Assembly (NCBI GenBank): GCA_965223235.1
Contig: CBDCVV010000007.1
Location: 186,001 to 250,000, forward strand
Direction: 5' to 3'
Origin: UBA2589 sp965223235
GTDB lineage: Bacteria; Gemmatimonadota; Gemmatimonadetes; Longimicrobiales; Gaopeijiaceae
Length of the DNA: 64,000 bases
Both the position numbers and the translations under genes were made by a program. Below the pieces are notes generated by a model. That model was not told where the DNA came from and ran no database searches. It was given only the letters and a program-made list of their open reading frames with translations. Below, piece after piece: positions 26,668 to 35,763 of the stretch. Position 1 is the stretch's first letter; the number at the start of each line of letters is the position of its first letter.

Positions 26668-29304
26668 ATGCTGACCCCTGACAGATTGACCGTAAAGGCT
26701 GCCGAAGCGCTACAAACAGCCGCGGCGGATGCCGCACATCGTGGAAGCCCCGAGATCCACGGTGTACACCTTCTGGCCGCTCTCTTGGCGCAGACCGATG
26801 GGATCGTCGTGCCAATCCTTAGGAAGCTCGAAGTCCACGTCGATCTGGTTGCCGCTCGGACCGAGGAGGCCCTCTCTGGAATGGCGAGGGTCGAAGGTGG
26901 TTCCGAACCGAATTTCTCGCGCGACCTACGTAGAGCTCTAGACGGCGCTTCGGATGTCGCCGAGGAGCTAGGGGACGACTACGTCTCGACCGAGCATCTC
27001 CTCTTGGGGCTCACCGGAGAGAAGAACGATGCCGGGAGGATCTTGAGAGACGCGGGGGCGACGTTGGCGGATGTCCGTACGGCCCTTGAGGGCGTCCGCG
27101 GCTCGCATCGCGTCACCGATGACTCCCCAGAGACGTCGTTTCGGGCTCTTGAACGCTTCAGCCGGGATCTGACGGAACAGGCTCGGAAGGGGAAGCTGGA
27201 TCCGGTCATCGGGCGCGATGAGGAGATCCGTCGCGTGATCCGCGTGCTCGCCCGGAGAACGAAGAACAACCCGGTGTTGATCGGAGAGCCCGGGGTGGGG
27301 AAGACCGCGATCGTAGAAGGGCTGGCCCAGCGGATGGTCAGTGGCGACGTCCCGACCTCGCTTGCTGGAAAGAAGCTCTTGGAGCTCGACATCGGGTCGA
27401 TGCTCGCTGGAGCGAAGTACCGCGGTGAGTTCGAAGAACGCCTCAAGGCCGTGCTCAAAGAGATCACCGAAGCCGACGGGCGCTACGTGATCTTTATCGA
27501 CGAGATGCATACGATCGTCGGGGCGGGGGCCGCGGAGGGAGCGGTCGATGCCGGCAATATGCTGAAGCCGGCGCTGGCCCGAGGTGAACTCCGAACCGTA
27601 GGTGCCACGACTCTCGACGAGTACCGGAAGCATATCGAGAAGGACCCGGCGCTCGAGCGTCGATTCCAGCCCGTCTTCGTGGCGCCTCCTTCCGTGGAGG
27701 ACTCGGTCGCGATCCTACGAGGGCTCAAGGAACGCTACGAGGTGCACCACGGGGTACGGATCATGGACGAGGCCGTTCTGGCGGCAGCCAAGCTATCGGA
27801 TCGGTACATCGGCGGACGTCATCTGCCCGACAAGGCGATCGACCTCATCGATGAGTCTGCGAGCCGGCTGCGAATCGAGATCGACTCACTCCCACAAGAA
27901 ATCGACGAGGTGGAGCGGCGCATTGTACAGCTCGAGATCGAGCGGCAGGCGTTGGTGGCCGAGGAAGACGCGTCCGCCACGGAGCGTCGCGAGGTGATCG
28001 AAGTCGAGCTCGCCGAGCTGAGGGAGCGGAGTCAGGGCATGAAGGCCGCATGGCAAGCCGAGAAGGATGTGATCTTGGATCTGCAGTCGATGCGGAGTCG
28101 CATCGATGAGCTGCGTGCTGAAGCAGACCGTGCCACGCGGACTGGCGAGCTTACCCGCGCAGCCGAGGTCAACTACGGGGAGATCCCAGAGCTGGAGGCC
28201 GCGATCGAGCGGGCCGGGGTACGGTTGGCCGACCTCCAGGCCGATCACCGATATCTCAAGGAGGAGGTCGGCGCCGACGATATTGCTTCGGTCGTGGCCG
28301 AGTGGACGGGTATTCCGGTCACCAAGCTGATGGAGTCCGAGCGCGCGCGACTGACCAAGCTGGAGGAGCATCTGAGCGAGCGGGTGGTCGGCCAGGACGA
28401 AGCGATTACCGCCGTGTCGAACGCGGTGCGCCGGGCACGGGCGGGGCTCCAAGATCCGAACCGACCCGTAGGTTCGTTCATCTTTCTCGGCCCTACCGGG
28501 GTCGGGAAGACCGAGACCGCCAAGGCGCTAGCGGAGTTCATCTTCGACGACGAGCGGGCGCTCGTACGCATCGATATGTCGGAGTACATGGAGAAGCACG
28601 CCGTCGCGAGGCTCATCGGCGCGCCTCCGGGCTACATCGGCTTCGACGAGGGGGGACAGCTCACGGAAGCGGTCCGCCGACGCCCTCACGCTGTGATTCT
28701 GTTCGACGAGATCGAGAAGGCCCATCCGGAGGTGTTCAACGTACTCCTCCAGATCCTCGATGACGGGAGACTCACGGATGCTCAGGGGCGGACGGTCGAC
28801 TTCCGCAACACCGCGGTCCTCATGACGTCCAATATCGGGAGTCACTTCATCTTGGAGGAGAACGCTCTCGAAGACTGGGAAAGCGTCGAGGCGCGAGTCC
28901 GAGGTGAGTTGCACAGCCACTTCCGCCCGGAGTTCCTGAACCGGGTCGACGACACCGTGGTCTTCAAGCCGCTCTCGCGGGAGCAGCTCAGCGCCATCGT
29001 CGACATTCAGGTGAAGCGTGTGGCGGCGCTCGCCTCCGAGGCCGGGATCACGCTCGAGATCGGGGAGGCGGCCCGGAGGTGGCTCGCCAATGCGGGGTAC
29101 GACCCGGCGTTCGGTGCTCGTCCGCTCAAGAGAGTGATCCAGCGCGAAGTGCAGGATCCGGTCGCGCTACGCATTCTCGAGGAGGGGAGCTCGGGAGGCG
29201 TCCGGGTCCGAGTCGATGTGGACGAGAGTGGAGAAGGTCTCGAGATCCGGCTCGTACCCGAACTGAGCATTGAGGGCGCTGGCTCTGCGGGGCACGCAGC
29301 GTGA
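26668..29304 (+). CDS. clpB: ATP-dependent chaperone ClpB
   Basis: Hexameric AAA+ disaggregase that rescues aggregated proteins with DnaK. From ATG 26668 the product is 878 residues. It has the N-terminal Clp domain (repeated helices, about 1-150), first AAA with Walker A GEPGVGKTAIVEG and Walker B VIFIDEMHT, the long coiled-coil middle domain (about 405-520), second AAA with GPTGVGKTETAK and ILFDEIEKAHPE, and the D2-small domain. The middle domain separates it from ClpA/ClpC. GGGAG sits eight bases before the start. Heat-shock control is likely but the operator is only a candidate. Confidence 0.96.
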   Translation: MLTPDRLTVKAAEALQTAAADAAHRGSPEIHGVHLLAALLAQTDGIVVPILRKLEVHVDLVAARTEEALSGMARVEGGSEPNFSRDLRRALDGASDVAEELGDDYVSTEHLLLGLTGEKNDAGRILRDAGATLADVRTALEGVRGSHRVTDDSPETSFRALERFSRDLTEQARKGKLDPVIGRDEEIRRVIRVLARRTKNNPVLIGEPGVGKTAIVEGLAQRMVSGDVPTSLAGKKLLELDIGSMLAGAKYRGEFEERLKAVLKEITEADGRYVIFIDEMHTIVGAGAAEGAVDAGNMLKPALARGELRTVGATTLDEYRKHIEKDPALERRFQPVFVAPPSVEDSVAILRGLKERYEVHHGVRIMDEAVLAAAKLSDRYIGGRHLPDKAIDLIDESASRLRIEIDSLPQEIDEVERRIVQLEIERQALVAEEDASATERREVIEVELAELRERSQGMKAAWQAEKDVILDLQSMRSRIDELRAEADRATRTGELTRAAEVNYGEIPELEAAIERAGVRLADLQADHRYLKEEVGADDIASVVAEWTGIPVTKLMESERARLTKLEEHLSERVVGQDEAITAVSNAVRRARAGLQDPNRPVGSFIFLGPTGVGKTETAKALAEFIFDDERALVRIDMSEYMEKHAVARLIGAPPGYIGFDEGGQLTEAVRRRPHAVILFDEIEKAHPEVFNVLLQILDDGRLTDAQGRTVDFRNTAVLMTSNIGSHFILEENALEDWESVEARVRGELHSHFRPEFLNRVDDTVVFKPLSREQLSAIVDIQVKRVAALASEAGITLEIGEAARRWLANAGYDPAFGARPLKRVIQREVQDPVALRILEEGSSGGVRVRVDVDESGEGLEIRLVPELSIEGAGSAGHAA

Positions 29305-29408
29305 CAGCACGGGCTCCCCGAAGGAAAAGCGAAAAAAAATCCTTTCGTCCCGAGGTGTATTTGCTGACATTCCGACAACGGAACTCGAGTCCCTGAGGCC
29401 GAATCTGT

Positions 29409-29915
29409 ATGAGACCGACACGTACGCTCTTTCTTGTCCTCGCCCTCGTCGCCCCCGCAGCATGCACGACGACCGTCATCGCCCCGATGCCTGCGGCGTC
29501 TGTGGGGGCCCAGCTCTCGGTGGAACGCTTTCTTCAGGCCGCGAATGAGCGCGACGTCACGTCGATGGGAAGGCTCTTCGGGACTGCAGACGGGCCGGCC
29601 ATGGAGACGGGGGGCACGCTGGGCTGTGCGTTCAAGAAGATCGGGTCATGGTTCGGTGGGAATAGCTGCCTCTCCCGACAGGAGGTCGAGCTCCGGATGG
29701 ATGCGATTGCGATGATGCTCCTGCACCAGGACTACCGCATTATCAGTGAGCGCCAAGTCGCGGGTCGCGAGTCGCTTACCAGTCGGGTCATGGTCCACAT
29801 GACGACGGAACGAGGGGTCGATGTCCCAGGGGTTGGGTTCGACGTGGTACGAGCCGACTCAGGCCAGTGGTTGGTCGAGTTTATCGACCTCCGCCAGATC
29901 GAGGTCGCCCGCTAA
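29409..29915 (+). CDS. Exported lipoprotein, unknown
   Basis: A 168-residue protein with a lipoprotein signal (LFLVLALVAPAAC, Cys19 as lipid site). The mature part has a helical start (SVERFLQAANERDVTSMGRLFG), two close Cys (about 74 and 87) and a strand-rich C-terminus ending DLRQIEVAR, which looks like an NTF2/SnoaL-type small domain. No family was recognised. It is convergent with the epimerase gene, with a short hairpin between them. Function unknown. Confidence 0.65.
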   Translation: MRPTRTLFLVLALVAPAACTTTVIAPMPAASVGAQLSVERFLQAANERDVTSMGRLFGTADGPAMETGGTLGCAFKKIGSWFGGNSCLSRQEVELRMDAIAMMLLHQDYRIISERQVAGRESLTSRVMVHMTTERGVDVPGVGFDVVRADSGQWLVEFIDLRQIEVAR

Positions 29916-29953
29916 CGCCCTACGTGTGGAACCGTGATGGATTGGGGGGGTGA

Positions 29954-29970
29954 ATGGGAATCATTCCCCA
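29954..29970. terminator. Short hairpin between two convergent genes
   Basis: ATGGGAA-TCA-TTCCCCAT is a stem with one bulge whose loop is the epimerase stop codon in reverse. No clear T-run; a weak bidirectional terminator is possible. Confidence 0.3.
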
Positions 29971-30371
29971 TGTTGCACCAACTCCACGAGGATACCACCC
30001 GCACTCACTGGATGTAGAAAGGCCACGAGGTGTCCGTGTGCGCCGAGGCGAGGCGATCGATCGATGAGTTCGACCCCAGCGGCTTCGAGCCTGGCTAGGT
30101 CGGCTTCAATCTCGTCCGTTCGGTACGCGATGTGATGCAAGGCTTGACCCCTACGATCGAGGAAGCGCCCGACTGTTGTTTCGGTGCCGAGGGGTTCGAG
30201 GAGCTCGATGGTGCCGACAAAGGCCACTCGAACTCCCTGGGCCTCGAGGACTTCAGGCGGGGAACACGTATCCCCTGACACGAATTCAAAAAGGCTGCGA
30301 CTTTCTTCGATAGAACGAACGGCGATCGCGACGTGATCGAGCGGACGGTGCGCCGACAACAAGACATTCAT
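29961..30371 (-). CDS. mce: Methylmalonyl-CoA epimerase (VOC family)
   Basis: Epimerises (2R)- and (2S)-methylmalonyl-CoA in propionate and odd-chain metabolism. The 136-residue product has two VOC modules: metal-ligand His in LDHVAIAV, Glu in ELLEPLGTETTVGRFLDRRGQALHHIAYR and the C-terminal Glu in GILVELVQH. These match mce well. It is divergent from thioredoxin with an 82-base gap. Mutase genes are not in the window. Confidence 0.9.
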   Translation of the reverse strand: MNVLLSAHRPLDHVAIAVRSIEESRSLFEFVSGDTCSPPEVLEAQGVRVAFVGTIELLEPLGTETTVGRFLDRRGQALHHIAYRTDEIEADLARLEAAGVELIDRSPRLGAHGHLVAFLHPVSAGGILVELVQHGE

Positions 30372-30453
30372 ATCGACCGGTGCCTTCGGTACGGGTCACG
30401 GGTATCCCGAGGATCCTACTCCCGGCGCCCGGTACGCTACAAGGAGAGCCACT

Positions 30454-30786
30454 ATGGCAAGCGAACTCGTCAATGAGATCACAGACGGCAACTTCGCCGA
30501 CGAAATTGAGGAGGGCGAAGGTTTATACATGGTCGATTTCTGGGCAGAGTGGTGCCGTCCCTGCCTCATGATCGCCCCTACCGTCGATGCGTTGGCGGAC
30601 GAGTACCAAGAGAAGGGCCTGAAGGTCGGGAAGCTGAACGTGGACCACAATCCGCAGGCGTCGATCCGATTCGGCGTGCGCTCGATCCCTGCGGTGCTCT
30701 TCTTCAAGGATGGCGAGCTCGTCGACCAGGTCGTTGGGGCCGGGCCTCGTCAGATGTACGAAGACAAGGTCCTCGCGCACCTCTAA
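30454..30786 (+). CDS. trxA: Thioredoxin
   Basis: Cytosolic disulfide reductase of 110 residues. The active site reads FWAEWCRPC, with Arg in place of the common Gly of WCGPC; the cis-Pro loop RSIPAVLFF and the GxGP end (VGAGPRQMYED) are present. ATG 30454 follows AAGGAGAG. A strong intrinsic terminator lies 25 bases after the stop, so this looks monocistronic. The Arg variant could change redox potential, which the sequence alone cannot show. Confidence 0.92.
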   Translation: MASELVNEITDGNFADEIEEGEGLYMVDFWAEWCRPCLMIAPTVDALADEYQEKGLKVGKLNVDHNPQASIRFGVRSIPAVLFFKDGELVDQVVGAGPRQMYEDKVLAHL

Positions 30787-30811
30787 GCCGCGCTTCGCGC
30801 TCAGAGTGGAT

Positions 30812-30842
30812 AGAGCGGTCCGGCCTCGAGCCGGACCGCTCT
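30812..30842 (+). terminator. Intrinsic terminator after thioredoxin
   Basis: A perfect 13-bp stem (AGAGCGGTCCGGC / GCCGGACCGCTCT) around loop CTCGA, followed by TTCGCTTT. A clear rho-independent structure. Confidence 0.85.
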
Positions 30843-30875
30843 TTCGCTTTGGGAGGGCTCCCGAAGCTATCTTCG

Positions 30876-31763
30876 GTGGTGTCTACGCTCTACGTCGTAA
30901 GTTCGCCGATCGGGAATCTCCAGGACGTCTCTCCGCGCGCGGCTGAGGTTCTGCGCACGGTCTCGCGTGTTCTGGCCGAGGACACCCGCCGCACTGCGGT
31001 CCTCACCCGCCACGTAGGGTCGACTGCCCGGCTCGTATCGGTGCACCAGCACAACGAGCATGCTCGAGTCGCCGCCGTGATCGATTGGCTCGGTCGGGGT
31101 GAAGCGCTCGCTCTCGTCACCGACGCAGGCACCCCGCTAGTGTCTGATCCTGGCGGGGTCGTCGTCCGGGCCGCCATCGAAGCCGGCCACGATGTGGTGC
31201 CGGTTCCCGGTCCGAGTGCCGTACTCGCCGCGCTGATCGGTGCTGGCCTGACGGGTGAGCGCTTCACCTTCCTCGGATTCCTGCAGAGGAAGGGAGGGGA
31301 GCGGGAACGGGAGTTGAGCGCAGTATGTGCGAGCCCCTACACGAGCGTCCTATTCGAATCGCCGCACCGGCTCGCCCGGCTGTTGCGGGACCTCAGTGAG
31401 ACGTGCGGGGCTGATCGGCCGGTCGCGGTCGCGCGTGAGCTAACGAAACTCCATGAAGAGTTCCGCAGAGGAACCGTCGGAGAGCTCGCGCGCTACTACG
31501 AAGAGCACGCGGTGAAAGGAGAGGTCACGGTCGTGGTGGCCGGGCGTTCGCCGGATCCGTCGGAGGAAGTTGATCGGGAGAGGGTCGTGGCGACGGTAGG
31601 GGAGCTGTTGGGGGCTGGGGAGCGAGCATCTGCCGTGGCCAAAGAGATTGCGGAGCGCTTCGGACTGGCGCGAAACGAGGCGTACCGTATCGTCCAGGAG
31701 ATCCGGGGCTCGGCGCTGGGACCGGAAGCTTCAGGGACTTCTCAGGTGGCGGACGACCGATGA
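30876..31763 (+). CDS. rsmI: 16S rRNA (cytidine1402-2'-O)-methyltransferase
   Basis: SAM-dependent methylation of C1402 in the decoding centre. The 295-residue protein shows LYVVSSPIGNLQDVSPRA at the N-terminus, the SAM-binding DAGTPLVSDPGG and VPGPSAVLAAL, and FLGFLQRKGGER, all RsmI markers. The GTG start (30876 or 30879) is set by the family N-terminus; a longer ORF from 30549 overlaps thioredoxin. Ends in an ATGA overlap with the DUF4159 gene. Confidence 0.93.
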   Translation: MVSTLYVVSSPIGNLQDVSPRAAEVLRTVSRVLAEDTRRTAVLTRHVGSTARLVSVHQHNEHARVAAVIDWLGRGEALALVTDAGTPLVSDPGGVVVRAAIEAGHDVVPVPGPSAVLAALIGAGLTGERFTFLGFLQRKGGERERELSAVCASPYTSVLFESPHRLARLLRDLSETCGADRPVAVARELTKLHEEFRRGTVGELARYYEEHAVKGEVTVVVAGRSPDPSEEVDRERVVATVGELLGAGERASAVAKEIAERFGLARNEAYRIVQEIRGSALGPEASGTSQVADDR

Positions 31764-32419
31764 CGGCAATGGTGCTCTCGTGGCTCTTGGCTTCCGCGCC
31801 CGCCGTGCCCACTCCGGACACCATCACGATCGCTCGGCTGCGCTACGAGGGTGGCGGAGACTGGTACGCGAACCCGTCCTCACTTCCCAACCTCTTGGCG
31901 GCGGTCCGCGAGCGTACGGGGATCCCCGTCGCCGAGAGAGAAGAGGAGGTCACGGCGCTCGATCCGGCCCTTCGTGACTTCCCCTATCTGTACATGACGG
32001 GACATGGGAACGTCGCCTTCACGCCGGCAGAGCGTGCCGCACTGCGCTCCTATCTGCTTTCGGGTGGATTTCTCCATGCCGACGACAACTACGGCTTGGA
32101 TGAGTCGTTTCGCGAGGAAATGGCGGAGATTTTTCCTGACCTCGCGTTGACGGAAATCCCGGCGAGCCATCCGGTATTCCACACGGTGTACGACCTCGAT
32201 CAAGGGCTCCCGAAAATCCACGAGCACGACGGCAATCCGCCTCAAGCGTTCGGAATTTTCTCTGAGGGTCGTATGGTCGTCTTCTACTCGTACGAATCGG
32301 ACCTGGGTGACGGGTGGGAAGACGCATCGGTACACGAAGATCCGGCTGCTACCCGTGAGCAGGCTCTGCGGATGGGGGTGAATCTCTTCCTCTACGTGCT
32401 AGGTCAGGGCGTCTCGTGA
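31760..32419 (+). CDS. DUF4159 domain protein, exported
   Basis: A 219-residue protein with a short signal-like N-terminus (MVLSWLLASAPAVPTPD). The remainder is a GATase1-like DUF4159 domain: IARLRYEGGGDWYANPSSLPNLL, FPYLYMTGHGNVAFT, LRSYLLSGGFLHADDNYGLDESF and FGIFSEGRMVVFYSYESDLGDGWED. The domain family is unassigned biochemically and is often found beside MoxR/DUF58-type genes in other genomes, which are not seen here. ATGA coupling to rsmI and GTGA coupling to the next gene place it in a single operon with the DUF4175-like protein. Confidence 0.85.
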   Translation: MTAMVLSWLLASAPAVPTPDTITIARLRYEGGGDWYANPSSLPNLLAAVRERTGIPVAEREEEVTALDPALRDFPYLYMTGHGNVAFTPAERAALRSYLLSGGFLHADDNYGLDESFREEMAEIFPDLALTEIPASHPVFHTVYDLDQGLPKIHEHDGNPPQAFGIFSEGRMVVFYSYESDLGDGWEDASVHEDPAATREQALRMGVNLFLYVLGQGVS

Positions 32420-35400
32420 GTCCATCTGCGCGCGCGCTCGCGTCGAAGGTCGAAGAGGTCCGCGACTATCTGGTACGGCGCACGGGGATCGTCTTCATCC
32501 TCTGGATCGTGGTAGGCGGTTTGCTGCTCTACGCCACGGCGTGGCTCTTCGTAGGGTCCGAAGGGTGGAGAGCGGGGAGCAACGTGCCGGCCACCATCGA
32601 CGCGATCGCGATCGGAGGAGCGATCGTGGCCTTCTTGGCCTTCCGACGTGGGGTTGAGCGTTGGTTTGCCGAGCCTCGCGTGGCCGCGACTATCGAGACG
32701 GCTTCTGACCTCGCTCCAGGGCTCTTACGCGGATCGCTGGAGCTGGCGCAGGCCGAGCCCACTGGCGCGTCATCCGCCCTGGTTCGGCGGGGGGCCGATC
32801 GGGTGGCCGCATCGCTCGGCGACCAGGCCACACCAGCCCTGGCAGGACCCTTGGCCGAAGCGGTGGATCGGCGCATGCGGGTCGCCCGGAATGCGATGGT
32901 CGCGGCCCTACTGGGGTGCGTGGGCATGACGGTCGCTTCGCCCGAGCGAAGCGCACACGCCATCCGAGGGCTGGCGTCACCGGTTCGCACCGCGGCGGAT
33001 CCCGTGCTTCCACCCTTGGTCGTGCAACCGGGTTCGGTCGAGGTGCAGCGCGGCACGGACCTGGCCCTCGCCATCTCGGCAGGAGGGCGAAGCTATGTGC
33101 GTGTCGTGTGGCAGGCGGCGGGCGATGTCGTGCGGTCGGACAGCCTCGAGGTCGAGGAGGGGGCCGCGCAATACGTCTTTCGGAGCATCGCCGCCGGCAT
33201 CGACTACCGCGTCGTCGACGACGTGGGCAACGAATCCGAGTCGTACACGATCACGCCAGTCGACCCGTTATTTGTGAGTGATCTCACAGTCCACGTCGTG
33301 TACCCGTCACACACCGGCCTACCTGCGGACGAGTTTCGAGGAGACCCTCCGGCATTGCGACTTCCCGTCGGTTCGACGGTGTCGTTCGAAGGGCGCGCCA
33401 GTCGACCGCTCGCGGCGGTGTCATTGCAAGACTCGACGGGGAGCACAGCGCTCTCATTCGAGATCGACGGTGCTGACTTCTCGGGGCGGTGGGTCCCGCG
33501 GCGCGACGCGTTGCTCGAATGGGATTTTTCCGACGTATCGGGAGCTCCCGCAGAGATCCAGCCTGAACCGATCGAGGTCAACGTCATCCCCGACGCGGCA
33601 CCGCTCGTGGCGATCTCGGTACCGGGGCGGGACACGGTGATGCCCCTCAATTTGCGGCAGTCGCTCGTCGTGGAGGCCGGAGACGACTATGGCCTACGCA
33701 GGCTCGAGCTCGTCGCCTACCGGGTGACTTCGTTCGGGGAGCGGATGGAGCCCGTTTCCCAAGGATTCGAGATCGGTGGCCAGCGCGCGATCGTGGCGCG
33801 ACCGCTGCTCGACCTGTCGCGGTGGGGCCTCCTCCCGGGTGACACAGTGCGGTACTTCGCGAGGGCAGTCGACAATAGCCCTGGTGGCCAGGTGTCGGTG
33901 TCGCCCGAGTATGTGCTCCGCCTTCCGGAGGCCGCAGAGATGCGTCGCGAGGCGGAAGATGCGCTGGAGAGCGTGGCTGAGCGTCTCGAGGAGCTTGCTG
34001 AGGACGCCCGCGCCCAGGCCGAAGAGAATCGAGACCAGGCCTTGGAGGCTTTGAATCAGCCCCAGGAGGGTGGGCCCGACGACCAGGCCTTCGAGAACCG
34101 AGAAGAGATGGAGGCCGCGCTCGAGGAGCAGCGGCAGATGTCGGCCGAAGTCGACTCGCTCGCGGGAGAGATGGCCGCCTTGGAACGGATGATGGAGGAA
34201 GCCGCCCAAGCGGACCCTGAACTCCGACGTCAGCTCGAAGAACTTCAGGACCTCCTCGATCAGGCCGCGGGCGATGATCTCCAACAAAGGATGGATGAGC
34301 TTGCCGAAGCCCTCGAGCAGGGCGAGATGCAGGAAGCCAACCAATCGCTCGAGGAAATGGCCGCAGAGCAGGAGGAGTTCCGCCAGCGACTCGAAGAGGC
34401 GTTAGAGCAATTCGAACGGGCCGCTTTGGAACAAGACTTCAGAGCGACGACGAGCGAGGCCGAGGAGCTGGCCCGGCAGGAGCAAGCTCTGGCGGATGCG
34501 CTCCAGGAGGGGGACCAGCCTGAGTTGAGGGCGCAGCAGCAAGAGGATCTGGCTCGACAAACCGACCGCCTCGCCGAGCAGATGGAGGAGCTAGAAGAGC
34601 GGCTCGCCGAGAGTGGCGAGGCGGAGGCCGCACAAGGCGTAGAGGAAGCCCGCCGGAATGCGCAGGAAGCGCTCCAACAGATGCGAGAAGCGCAGGAGAG
34701 CGCTGAGCAGGGGAGCTCCGAACAGGCCGGGCAGGAGGCCCAGGAAGCTGCCGAGGCGATGCAAGAGGCGGCGGAGCAGATGAGTCAGGCCATGCAGGAG
34801 ATGGCGCAGCAGGAAATGGAACAGCAGCAAGAGGCTCTGATGCGTACCGCGGACGACGCGTTGAGTTTGGCCCGTCGACAGGATGAGCTGCGCGAGCAGA
34901 TGCGGGGGGCGAGTCCCGATCAGATGGCGGGGATGCGCGCAGATCAGGCGTCGCTGCTGCGGGGCGTTCAGAATGTGGCGGAGAACCTCCAGCTCGCGAC
35001 GGAGGGGGCCGCCGACGCCAACCGTGAGCTCTCTGCCCAAATGGGCCTCGCGATGGAATCGCTTCAGGAGACCATTGAAGCGATGCAGAGCCGACGCGGC
35101 GCCACATCCCCTGCCGCTCAAGCCGAGCAAGCGATCGGCGACCTGAACCAGCTAGCGCTCATGGCGATCGCGAGTGCCGAGCAGATGGGTCAGCAGGGAC
35201 AAGGGCAGTCGGGCGAGGATGTATCGGAGCAGCTCGAACAGCTGGCCCAGGAGCAGGGCGAGCTCATGAATCAGAGCAGTCAGCTCATGCCGATGCAGCT
35301 GGGTGAACAGGCGATGTCCCAACAGCTTCAGGAGATGCAGCAAGGACAGCAGTCGGTGGCGAGCGACTTGGGGGATCTCGCGGACGAACCGGGTTCGGAA

Positions 35401-35763
35401 GAATCCCTGGGCGACCTCCAGCAGCTCGCAGTGGAAGCTCAAGAGCTCGCGGCTCAGATGGCGGAGGGGCGCCTCACTCCTGAAATGGTCCAGCGACAAG
35501 AGCGGCTCTTCCATCGACTCCTGGATGCAGGGAGGTCGCTCGAGCGCGAAGAGTTCTCCGAAGAGCGCGAATCCGAGGAGCCGGGTCCGTTCGATCGTGT
35601 CGATCCGTCGGCGCTCACGGCCGACCAATTGGGCGTTCTCCAGTTCGAGATTCGGGATGGGACCAGACTCCAGGAGCTTTCCCCGGCGGTGCGCCAGCTC
35701 GTGCTCGAGTACTTCGATCGACTCAACCGATCGCGTAGGCAGCCCGGGGGAGGAGGGCCGTGA
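32416..35763 (+). CDS. DUF4175-like membrane protein with giant Gln/Glu-rich coiled coil
   Basis: A 1115-residue protein. Two hydrophobic helices lie near residues 24-48 and 57-76 and a third near 156-175. An Ig-like/extracytoplasmic strand-rich region follows to about 500. Then about 500 residues of low-complexity coiled coil, very rich in Gln, Glu, Ala and Met (for example EMAQQEMEQQQEALM), run to about residue 1060. This layout is that of DUF4175/low-complexity membrane proteins. GTG start, GTGA overlap with DUF4159; stop overlaps the TPR gene by GTGA. Likely a long periplasmic fibre or scaffold (inference). Function unknown. Confidence 0.8.
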   Translation: MSPSARALASKVEEVRDYLVRRTGIVFILWIVVGGLLLYATAWLFVGSEGWRAGSNVPATIDAIAIGGAIVAFLAFRRGVERWFAEPRVAATIETASDLAPGLLRGSLELAQAEPTGASSALVRRGADRVAASLGDQATPALAGPLAEAVDRRMRVARNAMVAALLGCVGMTVASPERSAHAIRGLASPVRTAADPVLPPLVVQPGSVEVQRGTDLALAISAGGRSYVRVVWQAAGDVVRSDSLEVEEGAAQYVFRSIAAGIDYRVVDDVGNESESYTITPVDPLFVSDLTVHVVYPSHTGLPADEFRGDPPALRLPVGSTVSFEGRASRPLAAVSLQDSTGSTALSFEIDGADFSGRWVPRRDALLEWDFSDVSGAPAEIQPEPIEVNVIPDAAPLVAISVPGRDTVMPLNLRQSLVVEAGDDYGLRRLELVAYRVTSFGERMEPVSQGFEIGGQRAIVARPLLDLSRWGLLPGDTVRYFARAVDNSPGGQVSVSPEYVLRLPEAAEMRREAEDALESVAERLEELAEDARAQAEENRDQALEALNQPQEGGPDDQAFENREEMEAALEEQRQMSAEVDSLAGEMAALERMMEEAAQADPELRRQLEELQDLLDQAAGDDLQQRMDELAEALEQGEMQEANQSLEEMAAEQEEFRQRLEEALEQFERAALEQDFRATTSEAEELARQEQALADALQEGDQPELRAQQQEDLARQTDRLAEQMEELEERLAESGEAEAAQGVEEARRNAQEALQQMREAQESAEQGSSEQAGQEAQEAAEAMQEAAEQMSQAMQEMAQQEMEQQQEALMRTADDALSLARRQDELREQMRGASPDQMAGMRADQASLLRGVQNVAENLQLATEGAADANRELSAQMGLAMESLQETIEAMQSRRGATSPAAQAEQAIGDLNQLALMAIASAEQMGQQGQGQSGEDVSEQLEQLAQEQGELMNQSSQLMPMQLGEQAMSQQLQEMQQGQQSVASDLGDLADEPGSEESLGDLQQLAVEAQELAAQMAEGRLTPEMVQRQERLFHRLLDAGRSLEREEFSEERESEEPGPFDRVDPSALTADQLGVLQFEIRDGTRLQELSPAVRQLVLEYFDRLNRSRRQPGGGGP

